64,000 bases of DNA from Austropuccinia psidii (GCA_023105745.1 JALGQZ010000019.1:2108001-2172000); one strand, 5' to 3'. Shown: positions 11,339 through 23,924, numbered from the stretch's first letter. Made by a program: numbers and translations. The notes: generated by a model from the letters alone, not told the origin.

Positions 11339-11890
11339 TTATTTATGAGATCTACAAACCATCAGAAGATGGAAATTGTGGCTTTCATGCAATTACAAAG
11401 GTACTATCAATTTCATACTGTATAAATTGAAAGTATTGAAAGTATGTGAATAAATACAGAGTAGATGAGATTGATAGGAAGAGGGATTTTCAGAATATTA
11501 TTTTGGAAGTGCCCAAGGAAGTGGTAAATATCTGAAAGAATATTTTGCACATGTGCCTTCCTATGGTGTACCATTGGTTAAGTAAATGGAAACATGGCCA
11601 ATCATATCCAATGCCTATATGTGGCACATTATATTTTTCCATCAAGACCTGGAGACACATTAATGCCACAAGTTTCTTCCAACTAAATATGGTAATGATT
11701 TTGTAAAGGTGTCTGATATTTATCCAATTTCACTCTCTCCCATGAGCGGGAATTACTGGATACTTAATTTGTTTTATTAAAATAAACAATTGCAAGTTAA
11801 GCCTTCCAGAATTACCATCAAAATTACCTGGAGCCCCTTCAAAGAATCCTTCCAGAAAATGGAGGAGAGTGTATTTATTCTCCATATCTC
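11339..11890 (+). pseudogene. decayed OTU-type cysteine protease domain, probably the C-terminus of the MULE protein
   Basis: 11340-11402 reads IYEIYKPSEDGNCGFHAITK, the catalytic-cysteine box of OTU deubiquitinase-like proteases (D-G-N-C-G/L-F/Y-R-A). It follows a possible acceptor, TTCATTCACAG. Further pieces at about 11510-11690 (TWPIISNAYMWHIIFF, then KFLP) and about 11730-11880 (ISLSPMSGNYWI) fit the later strands of the domain, in changed frames and with stops. The expected histidine near the end appears as Tyr. OTU domains are known fused to or encoded with MULE transposases in some eukaryotes; here spacing and strand support one former gene. No intact frame remains. Confidence 0.55.
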
Positions 11891-13262
11891 TATTCTGAAA
11901 GGTAAGACCAAATCTATGAATTTATCCTTATATTAATTTAATAGACTTTATTTTAGAAACTTTGACACAGGAGCCTTTGAAATAATCAATTCACACTTCA
12001 GGGGCATGGGACTGGAAATATCACCAGAGAGATGTAGTGAGTTTAGGGCCACATGCAATCAAATTACATCAGGGTGTGTGATATGCCCTGTCTTTATGCC
12101 TTGGGTAGAATTAAAAGGCCTGAAATCTTATTAATGGAACAAATGCATATTCTATACACGCCCAATATGTTGAAAGATAATTTTTGAAATGAATTTCAAG
12201 CTCTTTCCTTCTTGAATTTTCTTTTTATTCTTGGACAGTCAGAGGTAGCTTTCATATTTTAGATTTTCATAAAAATACAAATCTTTTGAATAACTACTTC
12301 CTGGAATTTTAATATGTGAAACCCACCTCTAATTAACAAACTTTCTTTTTTTTATTACAAAAAATCTTCATTGAAGCTTAGTATATTTTTCAGTAATTAT
12401 AATATATTCCCCCTTGAATATAGATTTGAAATAAATGAAAGTATCATTTTATCATACAATATTGAATAAAGTTCTTTTTTCTGTTTTTTTTCTAAATAAT
12501 TAGAATTTACATTTGGAAATATAATTTATCCTTCAATGACTTCTTCTTAAAGACTTCTGAATTCTAAATTCTATTCTGTGAAGACTCTTTTTTACTTGAA
12601 CAAGAATGATTTGATAGAAAAACTACATAATATAACTGTCCCCTGGATTCCTAAAAATCCACTCAAGATCTTTTCCAAATTCTCACCCATCCTATTCAAG
12701 CTTAATATTCATCAAGAAATGCCTATTTGGGCCTAGGGCTCTCCTTCTTTTCTCAATGTTGATTCTTTTTGTAATACTTTATCATATTTTTTATATTATA
12801 TATTTTTTAAAAATGGTATGTTGTCTGTAAAAATAAATTTAAAAAATTAATCCTTATTTATATATTTGATTAAGAATTATTTTTCTATATATTTATGTTG
12901 GAGTTTTTAATTTATGTGGCTTCAGATAGAAAATTTTACAATTTCATGCATTAGAAATACAGTCATATCCAATTCCAAAATCGGATTCAAATTCCAAGAA
13001 GGTTTTGTAGTTGAATCAAACTTAGTCCTACATTAATCTTTATTTGTTTTATATTAAATAAAATGAGTATAAAAAAGAAGCAATTTTAAAGGGAAAATTT
13101 CAATTTTTCAATTTATTTCTTATTATAGTTAATAATAAATTGGTTTTGAATAGTGGTTAAAATGAAAGGTAATTTTTTAACCCCAAAAAAATGAGGTTTG
13201 ATAATAAAGAATTCAGATTTTCTGTACTTGAACTGAAAATTAAAATAAGAGGATAGATTAGA
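11891..13262. other. AT-rich interval, no gene recognised
   Basis: Short frames only. It probably includes the remaining tail of the MULE element, but no terminal repeat is visible. It ends with TTAGA, the left flank of the next LTR. Confidence 0.35.
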
Positions 13263-15208
13263 TGTGAGCCTTGAGCTATATTTTACATACTCATATAGGC
13301 AACAATTAGCATTCAAATAAGCTCTGAACTATACATAATCAATGATTGATGCATATATTCAAAATTCTTCAGTTTGTATTCTACAAAAGATGAATACCTT
13401 TTTTGTGAGTAAGTAAATCCATGGATTTAAGGCCAGACTTGAATTCTACACAAAAATTCACCTATGGTTGCTGCATAGAGTGAATAAGATTAAATTCACT
13501 CTATTAGGTGGTAATATGAAAAATACTTCAACACCACCTCATCAATACCATATTATATGATTGTGAAAATTCTTTTTTTTCTCAATTTCATGCCAAAATA
13601 ATGGGAATGTGAAAAATCCCATGTTACATATACATTAATAATATTTTTACGTATGTTTTTGGCAGTTAATCTTACTGTATTCTAATTTAAAGTTTTAATA
13701 CACCCATAGTGGATATCATCCTGAAGGCTAAATTACTATTTTTGATGTGAAAATAGCTAAGAGTGTCAAAAAGACATCAAAGAGAGCCAGGGTCCCCAAC
13801 TTCTGAGGCCTCTGAGGCATGAATAGATCCAAAGCTTGGATCCATGGCTGGTAATTTACCAGTTTGTCTGTTAAAGCTTCTTGGGAACTTGGTTACCAAT
13901 TTAAAGTCCCATCAAATCATGAGAAAATAGCAAATAAGCTGCTATTTTGATGTGACAGCAAGGTAATGAGCAACTCTGACTCCTCTAAGCATGTAAATAT
14001 TAATTATTTGTCCAGTTATAATCCATAAAGTAATAATTCAAAACCTTTTGGTACTAGTATCCATGCATTTACCTCATGGCAAGAAGCTATTACTGTGCTA
14101 TTTGCTTCTCTAAATAGAAATAAGGTAAAAACTTCAAAGATTCATTAGAAATAAAATTCTTGATTAATCATTCTGGAAGGTTCAGGACCAATGGAAAATG
14201 GTATGATTCATAAATAAACCAAAAATGATTATTGTTTCATAAGTAAAATTGAATGTTTTACATACAGTCCATTTTTGATGATTCCCCATGAAACACTGAA
14301 TCTTCAAAAATTCACAGAAAATGCAACCTGTGATGTAATTTGAACTAACATTGATAAATTTGAGAAATTAGTTTTTATTCTGAAATAAAAGAATATTTAC
14401 AGTCTTTACTTGTTTTATTCATAACCATAAATGGGTTGGTAGTCACGTAAAATATTTAATTAAGTCATTATGGTAATCTTCTGTGACAACAGATTGTGCA
14501 ATCAATAATCAAAAAAGGATAATTCATTTCTCACTCACTGTTTTTTCAGTTTCCTCCATGGAACTCCTCTGTGAGCTGTTTTTGACTTAAAAGAAGCCTC
14601 CTCTTGCTGTTTTTTCCAAATCATCTTATTATTCAATCATATCATTAGTAACAACAAGTAAGTGTTAGTTAAATCTTTTTCTTAAGTGTTTCAATTCTCT
14701 CAAAATCAATCACAAAGACATAAAATAAAAGAAATCTACTATTCTTAATAGTGTTTAACTTTTATATTGTTTGATTACTGCTATAAATAAATTTTGATCC
14801 TTTAAATCCACAAGTATTATGTCAAATCACTCTACCAATTCTTTTCAAGGTATTTTTTGAGTATTATTAAGTGTTTCATCTTAATTATTTAAGTTTCCCT
14901 CTAGTGTGTGGCTTTATTCAAGACTTATAAATATAATTACTCTTGCAAAAGATAATTATAAATTAAAATGATTTTATATTATTTATATGAAGAAGTTTTA
15001 TTATTTGAAATTCTTGTAATTGATTATAGTAGACAATTACTTCTTACAGTTATAATCAATATTATTGTATAAAAAGTAAAAGAAATAATTAAGCAATTAA
15101 TTATTTCTTTATGGTTATAATGAATTATTTTATTCTATTTCATAAGAAAAGTCACAGTACTCTTAATTAATAGTAATATTATCAAGAGTTTCATAGACAC
15201 ATCTTAAA
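13263..15208 (+). mobile_element. solo LTR, type F3
   Basis: It starts TGTGAGCCTTGAGCTATATTT and ends TTTCATAGACACATCTTAAA, where the last bases should be TTACA (one change). Length is 1946 bp. Flanks TTAGA (13258-13262) and TGAGA (15209-15213) agree at four of five positions, as expected for an old target duplication. It matches the reverse complement of 4194-6101 throughout. There is no primer-binding block after it, so it is solo. Confidence 0.83.
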
Positions 15209-15213
15209 TGAGA

Positions 15214-17290
15214 TAGAAGGGCTGTCCAATAAAGTATGAATTTAATTTGGGATTTAATTGAAAAAAATGTAAAATTTATCATATGGTATCTGAAATGTTT
15301 TAAGATTCATTATTCTTCTTTCTTTATGAAAACTTAAAATTATCTAAAAAGGAAGTTTTTACAATATTTGCATTTTTTTCCAGGACTTATTCATATATTA
15401 GACCCTCCTTTTTTCAGAATTTGAAATAATCTTTAACCAATAAATACAATAACTTCTTGTAAAAAAAATCATCATAATTTATAATAATACTTGGGATAGT
15501 AATATTAAGTTTAAATATAGTTTTTTCAATTCCTTTTATATTTGAATTAATTCTAACTATTAAAATGACTTGAATTCAATTACAAATTGATATTTTCAAA
15601 TGAAAAAATGAAAAATCCTACATTTATAATTTTACAAAATGAAATAAAACATTCAAATAAAATAAGAAGTTAAATAAGATCAATAATTTCTTTAGAAAAA
15701 AACAGTTATTGGATAAATGAAATTAAATAAATTCAAAAACATAAATCTTTTTCATATTAATAGTTTTAATTCTAATTAAAATGATAAAAAAAATGTTTCA
15801 TTTTTGATAAAATTTAAGCTAAAGAATTTGATTTTTGTTAAATTCTTCTCATTTTTTCCCCCATTTTCTGGATTTCTCTTAATCAATCTACGTATGAAAG
15901 ATAAAAAATTAATGTTGATTGGTAATCTGTTTTTTTATTTTACATTCAAGTAAAGGTTTTTTATCATTTCATTAATATAGAATTTGAATTAAATAAATGT
16001 ATAGATATGAGTTTTTTTAATTATCTTAATATTTCCAAAATTTGGATTGAACTCTTTTATCAAATTTTGGTCACCCAAAAAATAAACACAAATTATTCAT
16101 GAATTTTATCACAAAGATTAAATCAAATAAATTATATTTTCTTTCATGGAAACAAATAAAATTTCATTCTTCTTAAAAAAATGAGTTTATAATAGAAATG
16201 AAGAATTTATGAGTTTTTCTTGTGAATATGAGAAAAATTGACCTAATTGATCAATTTAGAAAAAATTTTCTCAAGATAAAATTTTTGAGTGATATCTCAA
16301 AGGAATTGAAAATTCAAAAAAAAAATAGTATGTGATTTGGTCAAAAAATGGTAAAAACACCCAAAAACTTATTTGTTTTGAGCATTCTCTTATAAGCCTA
16401 TATATATATGGATATAAATAGAATTTAATAAGTTTTTTTTTGTCTTTTTAATAAATGGGAAATTTCATATCATAATACTCAAAAAAAGAAACATTTTCAT
16501 TAATGTTTTACAATATATATCTATCTATCTATATCTATATATATATATATATATATATATGTTTATATTGAATTGAAAATAAATTAAATAATGAGAGAGT
16601 TCAAATGTGTTTTTATTGAGAATTCAAATTTTTATATAATTTTGGGTTAAGCTTCTCTTAAATGTATTTATGCACTTTATGTTTGAATTGAAGCTTTAAA
16701 ATAAGCTTTCATAAATTTGTAACCTAATTTTTGATCTCAATGACCCATAAGCACATAATGCAGCTTTTTTTATAGTCTTCTCCAAAATTTCAAGTTAATT
16801 TTGCTTTTTTGAGGTAAATTGAATAAGCTTGTTACGTATTAGTTGAGGTTAGACCTTAAACCTTGTTTAAAATTTATCGTATAAATTAATAACTTAATTC
16901 TCCTTTCAAAACAAGCTTCACAGGATAAATAAAAAAAACATTAAAAAAATAAATAGGTAGATTTAGGTTTAAAAAAAGCATTAGCTAACTGAAGTAGTTC
17001 ATTTTTTGATTCAAGAGCAACATGAGTAAAATTAAAATTCGAAATTCTCTCGACAGAAAATAACTCGTAGCTCTATATAATCAGCTTGTATAGAAGTACA
17101 TAAACATGACAGTTAAATAAGGTTTTAAAGGGTAATAATATACAATGCTGATGAGTATTGTCTTTGGATTGAAAACGCACACAGAGGTATTGATAGTGAA
17201 GTTTTCAACTATCTTAATTAAACAAGATAAAAAGTTAATGCTATGTAAGTTGAATGAAAATTTTGGCGTTCAGAATGTTCACGAAAAGAT
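15214..17290. other. AT-rich interval with a microsatellite, downstream of the esterase
   Basis: Very AT-rich with no credible frame on either strand. The last few hundred bases are the 3' flank of the esterase gene and probably hold its 3' UTR; no terminator signal can be fixed from sequence alone. Confidence 0.5.
16513..16562. repeat. TATC / AT microsatellite
   Basis: A run of ATATCTATC units passing into a pure AT dinucleotide run of about 25 bases. Confidence 0.95.
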
Positions 17291-19860
17291 TTAAGTTAGA
17301 TAGGTGTCAATCGCTTGTTTACTATTAAGAAATTCTAATTGCTCCTCTCTCCAATCGTCTACTATTAGTTCACTCTTTATTTCCTTGTTAAAACGCAAAA
17401 CTTCCTTTTTTGAAACTGTGTATTGCGGCCAATCGGCTGCAACGTTGAAAGCAAAGACTATTATCACTAAATTCATGGCGTAATGTGAATGAGTTAAAAA
17501 AGATACCCACTTCCTGGTTGTAAGTCATGAGCGAAACTGATATAACGATGTCTGATTTCTGAAGCCAGTCGCTTTATTTGACTCCTTTCCTGATCTGGTA
17601 AATCGGCGTAAAAGTCCCCACCAAAGATAAGGGGTAATTCTGAAGTATGAGGAACTAAGATTAAGTTAGGTCAGTAAAAAAAGGCCATTTTGATATTCAA
17701 CCTTTCAGATCATCCCAACTGACCACCTGCATATGAAGGATCAGTTGATTTTGGGGGGCCATCAAAGTAGTAAACATATACAGGTTGAAATTGTGAGGCC
17801 CTTTCAGCCCATAATCTTCTTGGAGATTGATAATGTTGATCACCTATTAAATCCTTGAAATATTATCAGGCTATTGGAGGGTTCAATCGTCTTGGTACTT
17901 TGTAGAACCACAACTTACCATACCAAGCTGCCAACCTCTTAAAGATTGGTTGTTGGCCAAAAGTGTCATTACCCGATCCAAAAGGAGAACCAAGGGATGG
18001 ATCGTCGGGATAAAGCTCCGCGACTCGTTGGAATACTTCAGGATCAATTTCCGAAACATCTAAGATGGATGTATTAGACATGAATGAAAAGAAATACTCG
18101 TCCGAACTTTCAACGGAGGAATTGTAAACCATCGCTGCGCCAACTGCAGTTAGCGTGCCTTAAAATTCAAGAAAAAATTTCGGAAAGGAAAACGTCGTGG
18201 GCGATTTGCCATGAAGGGATTGGTTTTCCCCAATTCAAAAAGGAGCTTACCCTCGTCCTGATTAGAACCCATGAGCATTGGGACCCTCAAAAATCTACCG
18301 TCTGCAAGCTTTACAGATGGGCGCTGATCGATGAGGGAGCCTTCCTTATATGAAGGTCCCCACACGCTGAGTTGACGTGGAAAAGGAGGTGTTTCGTTTA
18401 CGGCCTCAGTGGCGTCTAAGAGAGCTTGGAAAGTTAAATTTCTGAGACAATGTAGTCGTGATTTCTTATCCAAGGCTAAACCTGACTCATAGTCAACTTT
18501 GCACCCCGTTAAATTCAGCAATAAGTCGTAGGGCATGCCTTCTCGATCATATACACTGACCGCTGGAACCGTATGACTAATTGAAGCAAGCCGATGAAGT
18601 CAAAAAAAAGAAAAAGAGTTATGGATTGAAACATTGAGAAAGTGGTTTAAGATTTTCAAGTTTATTACTGACGACATCGGCGATCCAGAATCCATTATTG
18701 CAGCTCTAAAGAGTCTTTCATTAGCCGGAAAATTGGATAAATAAACTGATAAGAGCGAAACTGAAAATGCGCCAGCACTTTGACCCCAAATCGTAATCCT
18801 TTTAACGAGATTTTTGAGGAGTTAAAAATTTTCAATGCGCTTAATACATAATTTCTCGATGCATTTTTTCTGTTTAAATAAATAGGCTAGTGACTGACTG
18901 TTTTGGGTTTCCGCCAAAGGCTTTAATATTCAGCTTTAACCATTTCAAACTAGTAATTTGGTCTTTTAAGCCAACTTGTAAATCCTCCAATGGTAAATCA
19001 TCTGTATTTAGCTGGAAAGACCCAAGCAAAAATGGCAAGTGAGTGAGGTTCAGTAAGATTAGTGAAAACCCGCCTGAATGATCAAGGTGGACCCACAAAT
19101 CCAAAGCTGTTTAATCTGTAATTTATGGAGACAAATATGATAGGTTTTCTTATTTCCATGCTTGCACCAACGATGACTAGAATTTGAACATTTCATTCGG
19201 ATGCAATTATTTTAGAAAATTAAACATGCTAGTGCATTAGAAAACAATCACGAAGCTTATAATTGAGCCTCGAGGTAGATTAATGAATAGGAGTAAAGGC
19301 TTTAGCCACTTACCGCTACCGTCAAAATTAGCGGAGGTGCCAGTTTGCAAACCCCCACCATGAATCCAGACAAGTACCGGGATACCGTAATGAGTGAGGT
19401 TTGAAGGCCGGTAGATATTCAAGGTAAGGCAATCCTCCGAGATGGGCACACTCAGTTGAGACGCGCCTGATTGCGGACATGCACTTCCAAATTTGTAAGC
19501 CGGCTGGATTTTCTTGTCATTTTCCGATCTGTCATAAAGGACCGGTGCACGAAAACGAAGACGACCAAGAGGAGGCTTAGCATAACGAATTCCAAGCCAT
19601 TTATCAACTGACTGATGAGCATTAAAGGTGAAGCTTGTGAATCCATGGTAGGTACCAGAAGTTGTCGGAATACTAAGAAGTTTTTGATGGGCCGTTTCCC
19701 TTTCTTGACGTACAACCCGATGAGGAAAGTGTGTAGGGAAAGTCTCAACAGGGGAGGAATAGTGGTGCTGCAATGTCAGACCAGAGAATGAGGCGAGAGG
19801 GGAAAGGGTGATAAAGATGAAAAGTGATTGTAGTAGGCGTCTGATTTTGGCTAGGGTCAT
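17291..19860 (-). CDS. secreted type-B carboxylesterase/lipase, nine exons, apparently intact
   Basis: Alpha/beta-hydrolase that would cleave carboxylic esters outside the cell. Exons, all with in-frame GT-AG joins: 19860-19314, 19176-19097, 19011-18899, 18798-18676, 18576-18251, 18158-17919, 17843-17727, 17654-17511, 17436-17291; total 611 residues plus stop, usual for the family. Residues 1-25 are a signal peptide (basic start, then LLQSLFIFITL). EDCLTLN is at 142-148, oxyanion HGGG at 167-170, nucleophile Ser254 in GQSAG (most relatives have GESAG), acid Glu396 in GSNQDEG, and His518 in VPHTSELP: the triad is complete. The ATG at 19860 is chosen because it gives the signal peptide. Two donors are GTGGGT. 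The exon 4 donor (GTCGTC at 18675) is weak: the better-looking GTAATA at 18668 would break the frame, so this join is the least certain. The substrate is unknown. Confidence 0.9.
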
Positions 19861-19987
19861 TTGTGCCGTCTGAAGAGTTCTGAGTTGGCAAGGGCTTTGG
19901 AAAATTTAGGGATTGACGCCGGGGATAAAGGCCAACAGGCAAACTAGGGTATTTTAGTGAGCTGAAGAGATCAATAGAAGTTCGATG

Positions 19988-19995
19988 TTTAAATA
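19988..19995 (-). promoter_or_regulatory. possible TATA box of the esterase gene
   Basis: On the minus strand TATTTAAA lies about 130 bp before the esterase ATG, followed by CT-rich DNA. Position and sequence fit a core promoter; there is no further support. Confidence 0.3.
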
Positions 19996-20818
19996 GAAAC
20001 GATTCAAAGACTAGACTAAGGTAACCACCACTTTCTCAGCACTTGAGAACAAAGGGATATACTAGACATTGCCAGACACGCGAAGAAAGAACTTCTCGTT
20101 GTAGCCACACAGTTTAATGGCGATTTTCTGTGAAAGACTGCGATTATTGCTCTTGTGGAGGGGTAGAGATCAGGATTAAGTTAAAATGACCTGGGTGGCG
20201 GTTATTTCGCTTGATGCTTGGAGATCAACGGCGATGAGCGAGCCTTTGGGCTATGGCAATAAAACAGTCTGATGATCAGTCAAAAGTGATCTCTAAGCCA
20301 AAGGCAATCCAATGAGCTCACGATCAGTCCCCGCGCTTCGCAAACTGTCTAAAGGAACAATCAAAGAGAATGCTAACTTGATTTGTTTCGGACCGAAGCC
20401 TCTGAAACTAGCCCACAGAGGAGCTCGAATTTGATATTGAAGCCAAGGTTTCTGATTATCCCCTATAAATCAGACAGCCAAAAATGGGGCAAGCGTGTTG
20501 GTCAAAATGAGGGGTATGATCTTTTGGGGATAACTAGCAAATAATGGTGGTTTGATTCGATTCTCTTCAGCAAGCAGCTAGCTCAAGCCGAAATGATGAT
20601 CAAGATAACGCTCGCAAGTTTATCGACATTCATCCTCTCACTCCATGGGTGTTCTTCACCGTGGATGTGTAGCCAGATCCGATAGATAGATGGATAGTTG
20701 GGCTTTAAATTCTTAAGGAAGCCTGCTGCGCCTAATTGCCTACTACCGAAATCAGGTTGATCGACAGCAACAGACTGGCAGCTTTAGCTATTGTAATACT
20801 GTAATACTCGTCACGGTA
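19996..20818. other. GC-richer interval upstream of the esterase
   Basis: CpG-containing, non-repetitive sequence with no recognisable gene on either strand. It probably includes the esterase promoter and the 3' side of the putative gene at 20819-21157. Confidence 0.4.
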
Positions 20819-21157
20819 CTATCTCCAAGTATGCGGCTCCCACACCAATTTTTCACCGAGCTTGAGGTTACATGAGCAGTCTGTGCAAGCAATCACCTCG
20901 GCTCTGGCTCGACTGTTGTGACCCTTTAGGATGATAACACGGCAGCCAGATTCTGATTTCTTGGCGATGGCGATCCGAAGGTCGTCTAGGCTAATTGGCT
21001 TGGATCGGCTATCAATCCTAGAGTTTTTCTTTCTCACCGACTAAACGAAGAGACAAAGAAAACAAAAACCCAAAGACAAGAGCTCTTGACACACCTGCAC
21101 CTTGAGATCGAGGGTATCGGTCACTCCAAATGCAATTGCGGCAACTAAACTATCTAT
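20819..21157 (-). CDS. possible 3' end of a small spliced hypothetical gene
   Basis: A frame ending at 20819 can be extended by one intron: exon 21040-20819 joins an upstream exon ending at 21095 through a 54-bp GT-AG intron (GTGTGT...TTTAG). The combined product ends ...DTLDLKVQ then SVRKKNSRID..., contains CTDCSC and stops after HTWR. The upstream exon is bounded by an in-frame stop at 21158-21160, with no ATG, so more exons would be needed. It is charged and soluble-looking, with no family recognised. Normal base composition and CpG content favour host DNA. It may be chance. Confidence 0.25.
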
Positions 21158-21992
21158 TCAAGTGGCCTTCAACAAACCAACTGTCTACTAACGTTGGGGA
21201 AATTTTTTGGGCTGGCGCTTAGAGGAAAGAAGACTTCTGAACTGGAAATCAGTGCAAGTAGAGGACTGTTCGAACTACAGAAATGTTCCTAGGTGCTATT
21301 GCTTTTGGTGGAGGCCTCAACATTTGTGGAGCTTAGGCCTAGGAGAGCGCACTTCAACCTAGCCGCAAGTTGTAAGTTTGCTACTCTCTATCGCAACCGA
21401 TGGCCGATCGTCAAAGCTTATACAGTGACAGTGAAGTTAATATAAAGTTGGTGACTTGGTTTACGTCAACACACCCCGAATGCTTTGAGGAACTCTGAAT
21501 GTCAATCGACAGCTGTTTGGATGAACTTGGCACAACTGGATGCAAGCCAGCAAAGAGGAGACGTTCAAATTTGTGAGATGTTGGAGCAGGGCAGACGCCG
21601 ATCCGGCGTCGATACATGCTGATAAGAATTTACTTTACTGTTTGTACAACAATACAATGAACTGCAAAGATTTAAGCTTATCGTCAACAAGCGGAATGCA
21701 GGCCGAAATTCAAGACTCCGAACTTCCAAAGTAGTGAATGGGAAGCTGAGATTAAGTCGGCTTGAATCAACGAGGCGGTCTGCCCAGCGTGAGGCTTGCG
21801 CCGATCGGGGCGACGTTGATAAAACTGAGGGAGCTGGGCTCCGGCTGAGCGCATTCGCCCATCTTGAATCCGGATTCCGGTCACTCCCGCCATGGTTCCT
21901 CTGCTCTGCCGGCGATGATTAGCGTCTTGAAATCGATGATGTAGTCTAAACTCCAGCCAGACTGGTCGCTGGTGTGGTCATACCGTCATTGT

Positions 21993-22268
21993 GTACTGTA
22001 CGGTACATTCAATTCCAGGAAACCGCCCGTGGCGTCGTGTACGTCCGGTATCATGATTGCATGGTTGCATGGTTGGCATGTACCCTACTGTACTGTACTG
22101 TACAAACACTGATGCACTGGGCTCTGGAATTTGATATCGACCTGGGGAAACCGAAGCTGTCAAGCTAGTTTATCTTGAATCGATCATCTACACGAGCTAT
22201 CGAGTCTGGCTATCGGCCAGGTTCAGGTTGGCCATCGAGGTCCGAGTCTTGAGTCTTGTACTGTACAA
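21993..22268. repeat. cluster of GTACTGTAC-type motifs
   Basis: TGTACTGTACGGTACA at 21993, ACTGT repeated three times at 22087-22103, and the 13-base palindrome-like TTGTACTGTACAA at 22256-22268. Three occurrences in under 300 bp; related strings recur at about 22997 (TAGTACAGTATAG). Confidence 0.7.
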
Positions 22269-22526
22269 GCAACAATAATTTCCGCAGCAGATGAGTCTCA
22301 AAGATGAAATCATTGGCGAGACTGCTGGGTTTCTCTCTTGACCAACTGCCGAGCTCATCCTCGCCGGGAGCGCGCTTTGAAAGAGCTTGCTTGGATCAAT
22401 GGCACGAGTCAAAGAGGCCTAGCCTCAGTAAGGAGCCCTTCACTGCCACGTAGATTTGCTGCATGCGGGCATCCCTCAAATCCTCAAGGTTTTATGCCCA
22501 AAACTCCTCAACAACCCATCAGAAAC

Positions 22527-22578
22527 TTGAGAAAAAGCTAGAAAAATTGAGAAAAACTGAGAAAAGTTGAGAAAAATT
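22527..22578 (+). repeat. short minisatellite, about five 10-bp units
   Basis: Imperfect tandem units of the form TTGAGAAAAA/C run five times with small changes. Confidence 0.8.
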
Positions 22579-23924
22579 CAGGCATCTAATGTTGGTAAGC
22601 TCCAAGCCAGTGTGCTTCAATACACTAGCTACTACACCCTCGTCAGTAGGGATAATGAAAGGGCTAGCGGTGCGGCCATAGACCAAAGGATGGATTTCCT
22701 GATTCTGCTCCGTGTTGATAATCTGTCTTTTTTAGTTAGAAGGATCAAAGTATTCCTTCACACCAACACTGAATATATACAGCTGGGCTGATGCATAGCA
22801 AAAACGGAATAAAAATAAGGAGTTAGCTTCAAGGGGTTGGTAATAACTAAGCATAGTGACAACCATACTTTGGCACAGAAATCAGAAAGGAGTCAAATTT
22901 TACTTAGGATCAAGCTCATCAACAATCCGGTCACATTTACTTTGTATGTCAGGGCACAATTATTGAGTTTTTTAAACGGAGACTTGTTTAGTTTGTATAG
23001 TACAGTATAGATTGTGCTCCTATTCCACAATCAGAGAAAGTGATGAGTCCTGAGTCAGGCGTTCATCATCCGAATTTGAAAATGAAAACTGTTCAACCTG
23101 AAAAAAGACAGCTTGAGGAAGAGAAATCCATGGCACTTTCGGGGGGATATCCCTCATTCTTAGCATGAGCATCTTAATGTACGTTTTCTTCAGGCTCTAC
23201 ACATTTCGATCAAGCTAGAAAACTCCAAAACTTTTAAATGGAATGAACCAGTAGACTCACTGCTGAATACCCTCCCCTAATTGAAGTCAGTACTTGGGGT
23301 GCAAAAGGACCAAAAAGAAATCTTACAATCTCTCAAAATTTTATAAAGATCTTAGGTGATAGGTCTCGTAAAAAAGAAAAATCCAATTGAACTCCCTCAT
23401 ACTCATTAATTCAGCCTTTGTAAGCAGTCATAAATTGAATTCTTTTGTGTTCGCCCAATTGTGATGGCTCATGAGAAGTGATATCCAGAAATTGCTATTA
23501 AAAACAAAGTCAAAATATTCAAAATATTGTTCAGACAAATGAAAGAGGCACTACCATGTTGCATTAAAGAAAGAAGCCTACTTACCACAAATACGATATA
23601 GATTGATTTGATTAAGATATCAGTCCTTAATGTGAATATTATTAGAGATAATTTAGATCAATAAAAAGAAAAGAAAAATTGAAAATGACAGTTATGCCTA
23701 AAAAACTAGAACTAACTCAATTTTAATATTTTGAATTAAACTGAAAAACTGATGAAGGTTAATGTAAAATTGAAATCTTGGTAGATTAATGGGAATTCTA
23801 AAGCCGTTTTGTTTTGTTTTTTTACAAGAAAAAAATTGATAGTGAGAAAAAATAATTATTGAAATCCTTCATATATTTTGAAAAAAATTTAATTGATTTT
23901 TCTTTTCTTAAATTAAAATTTTAA

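Larger units (their letters stand above)
21161..23924. other. rest of the CpG-rich island and its right shoulder, no gene recognised
   Basis: 21161-22800 is GC-richer and has many CpG steps; several overlapping frames of 60-75 codons exist on both strands (for example 21734-21922 and 22567-22791), but none has a recognisable domain or clear splice partners. From about 22800 composition falls back to AT-rich with no frame. It holds the GTACTGTAC-type repeats (21993-22268) and a short minisatellite (22527-22578). Confidence 0.45.

Noticed and set aside
16513..16562. AT/TATC run as a possible centromere or origin signal
   Set aside because: A plain microsatellite; nothing around it supports either role.
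18084..18353. 89-codon open frame on plus
   Set aside because: Antisense to exons 5 and 6 of the esterase, which has a complete set of motifs on the other strand.
21540..22791. Several frames of 60-75 codons in the CpG-rich island
   Set aside because: They overlap on both strands, lack splice partners and show no domain; normal base composition alone produces them.
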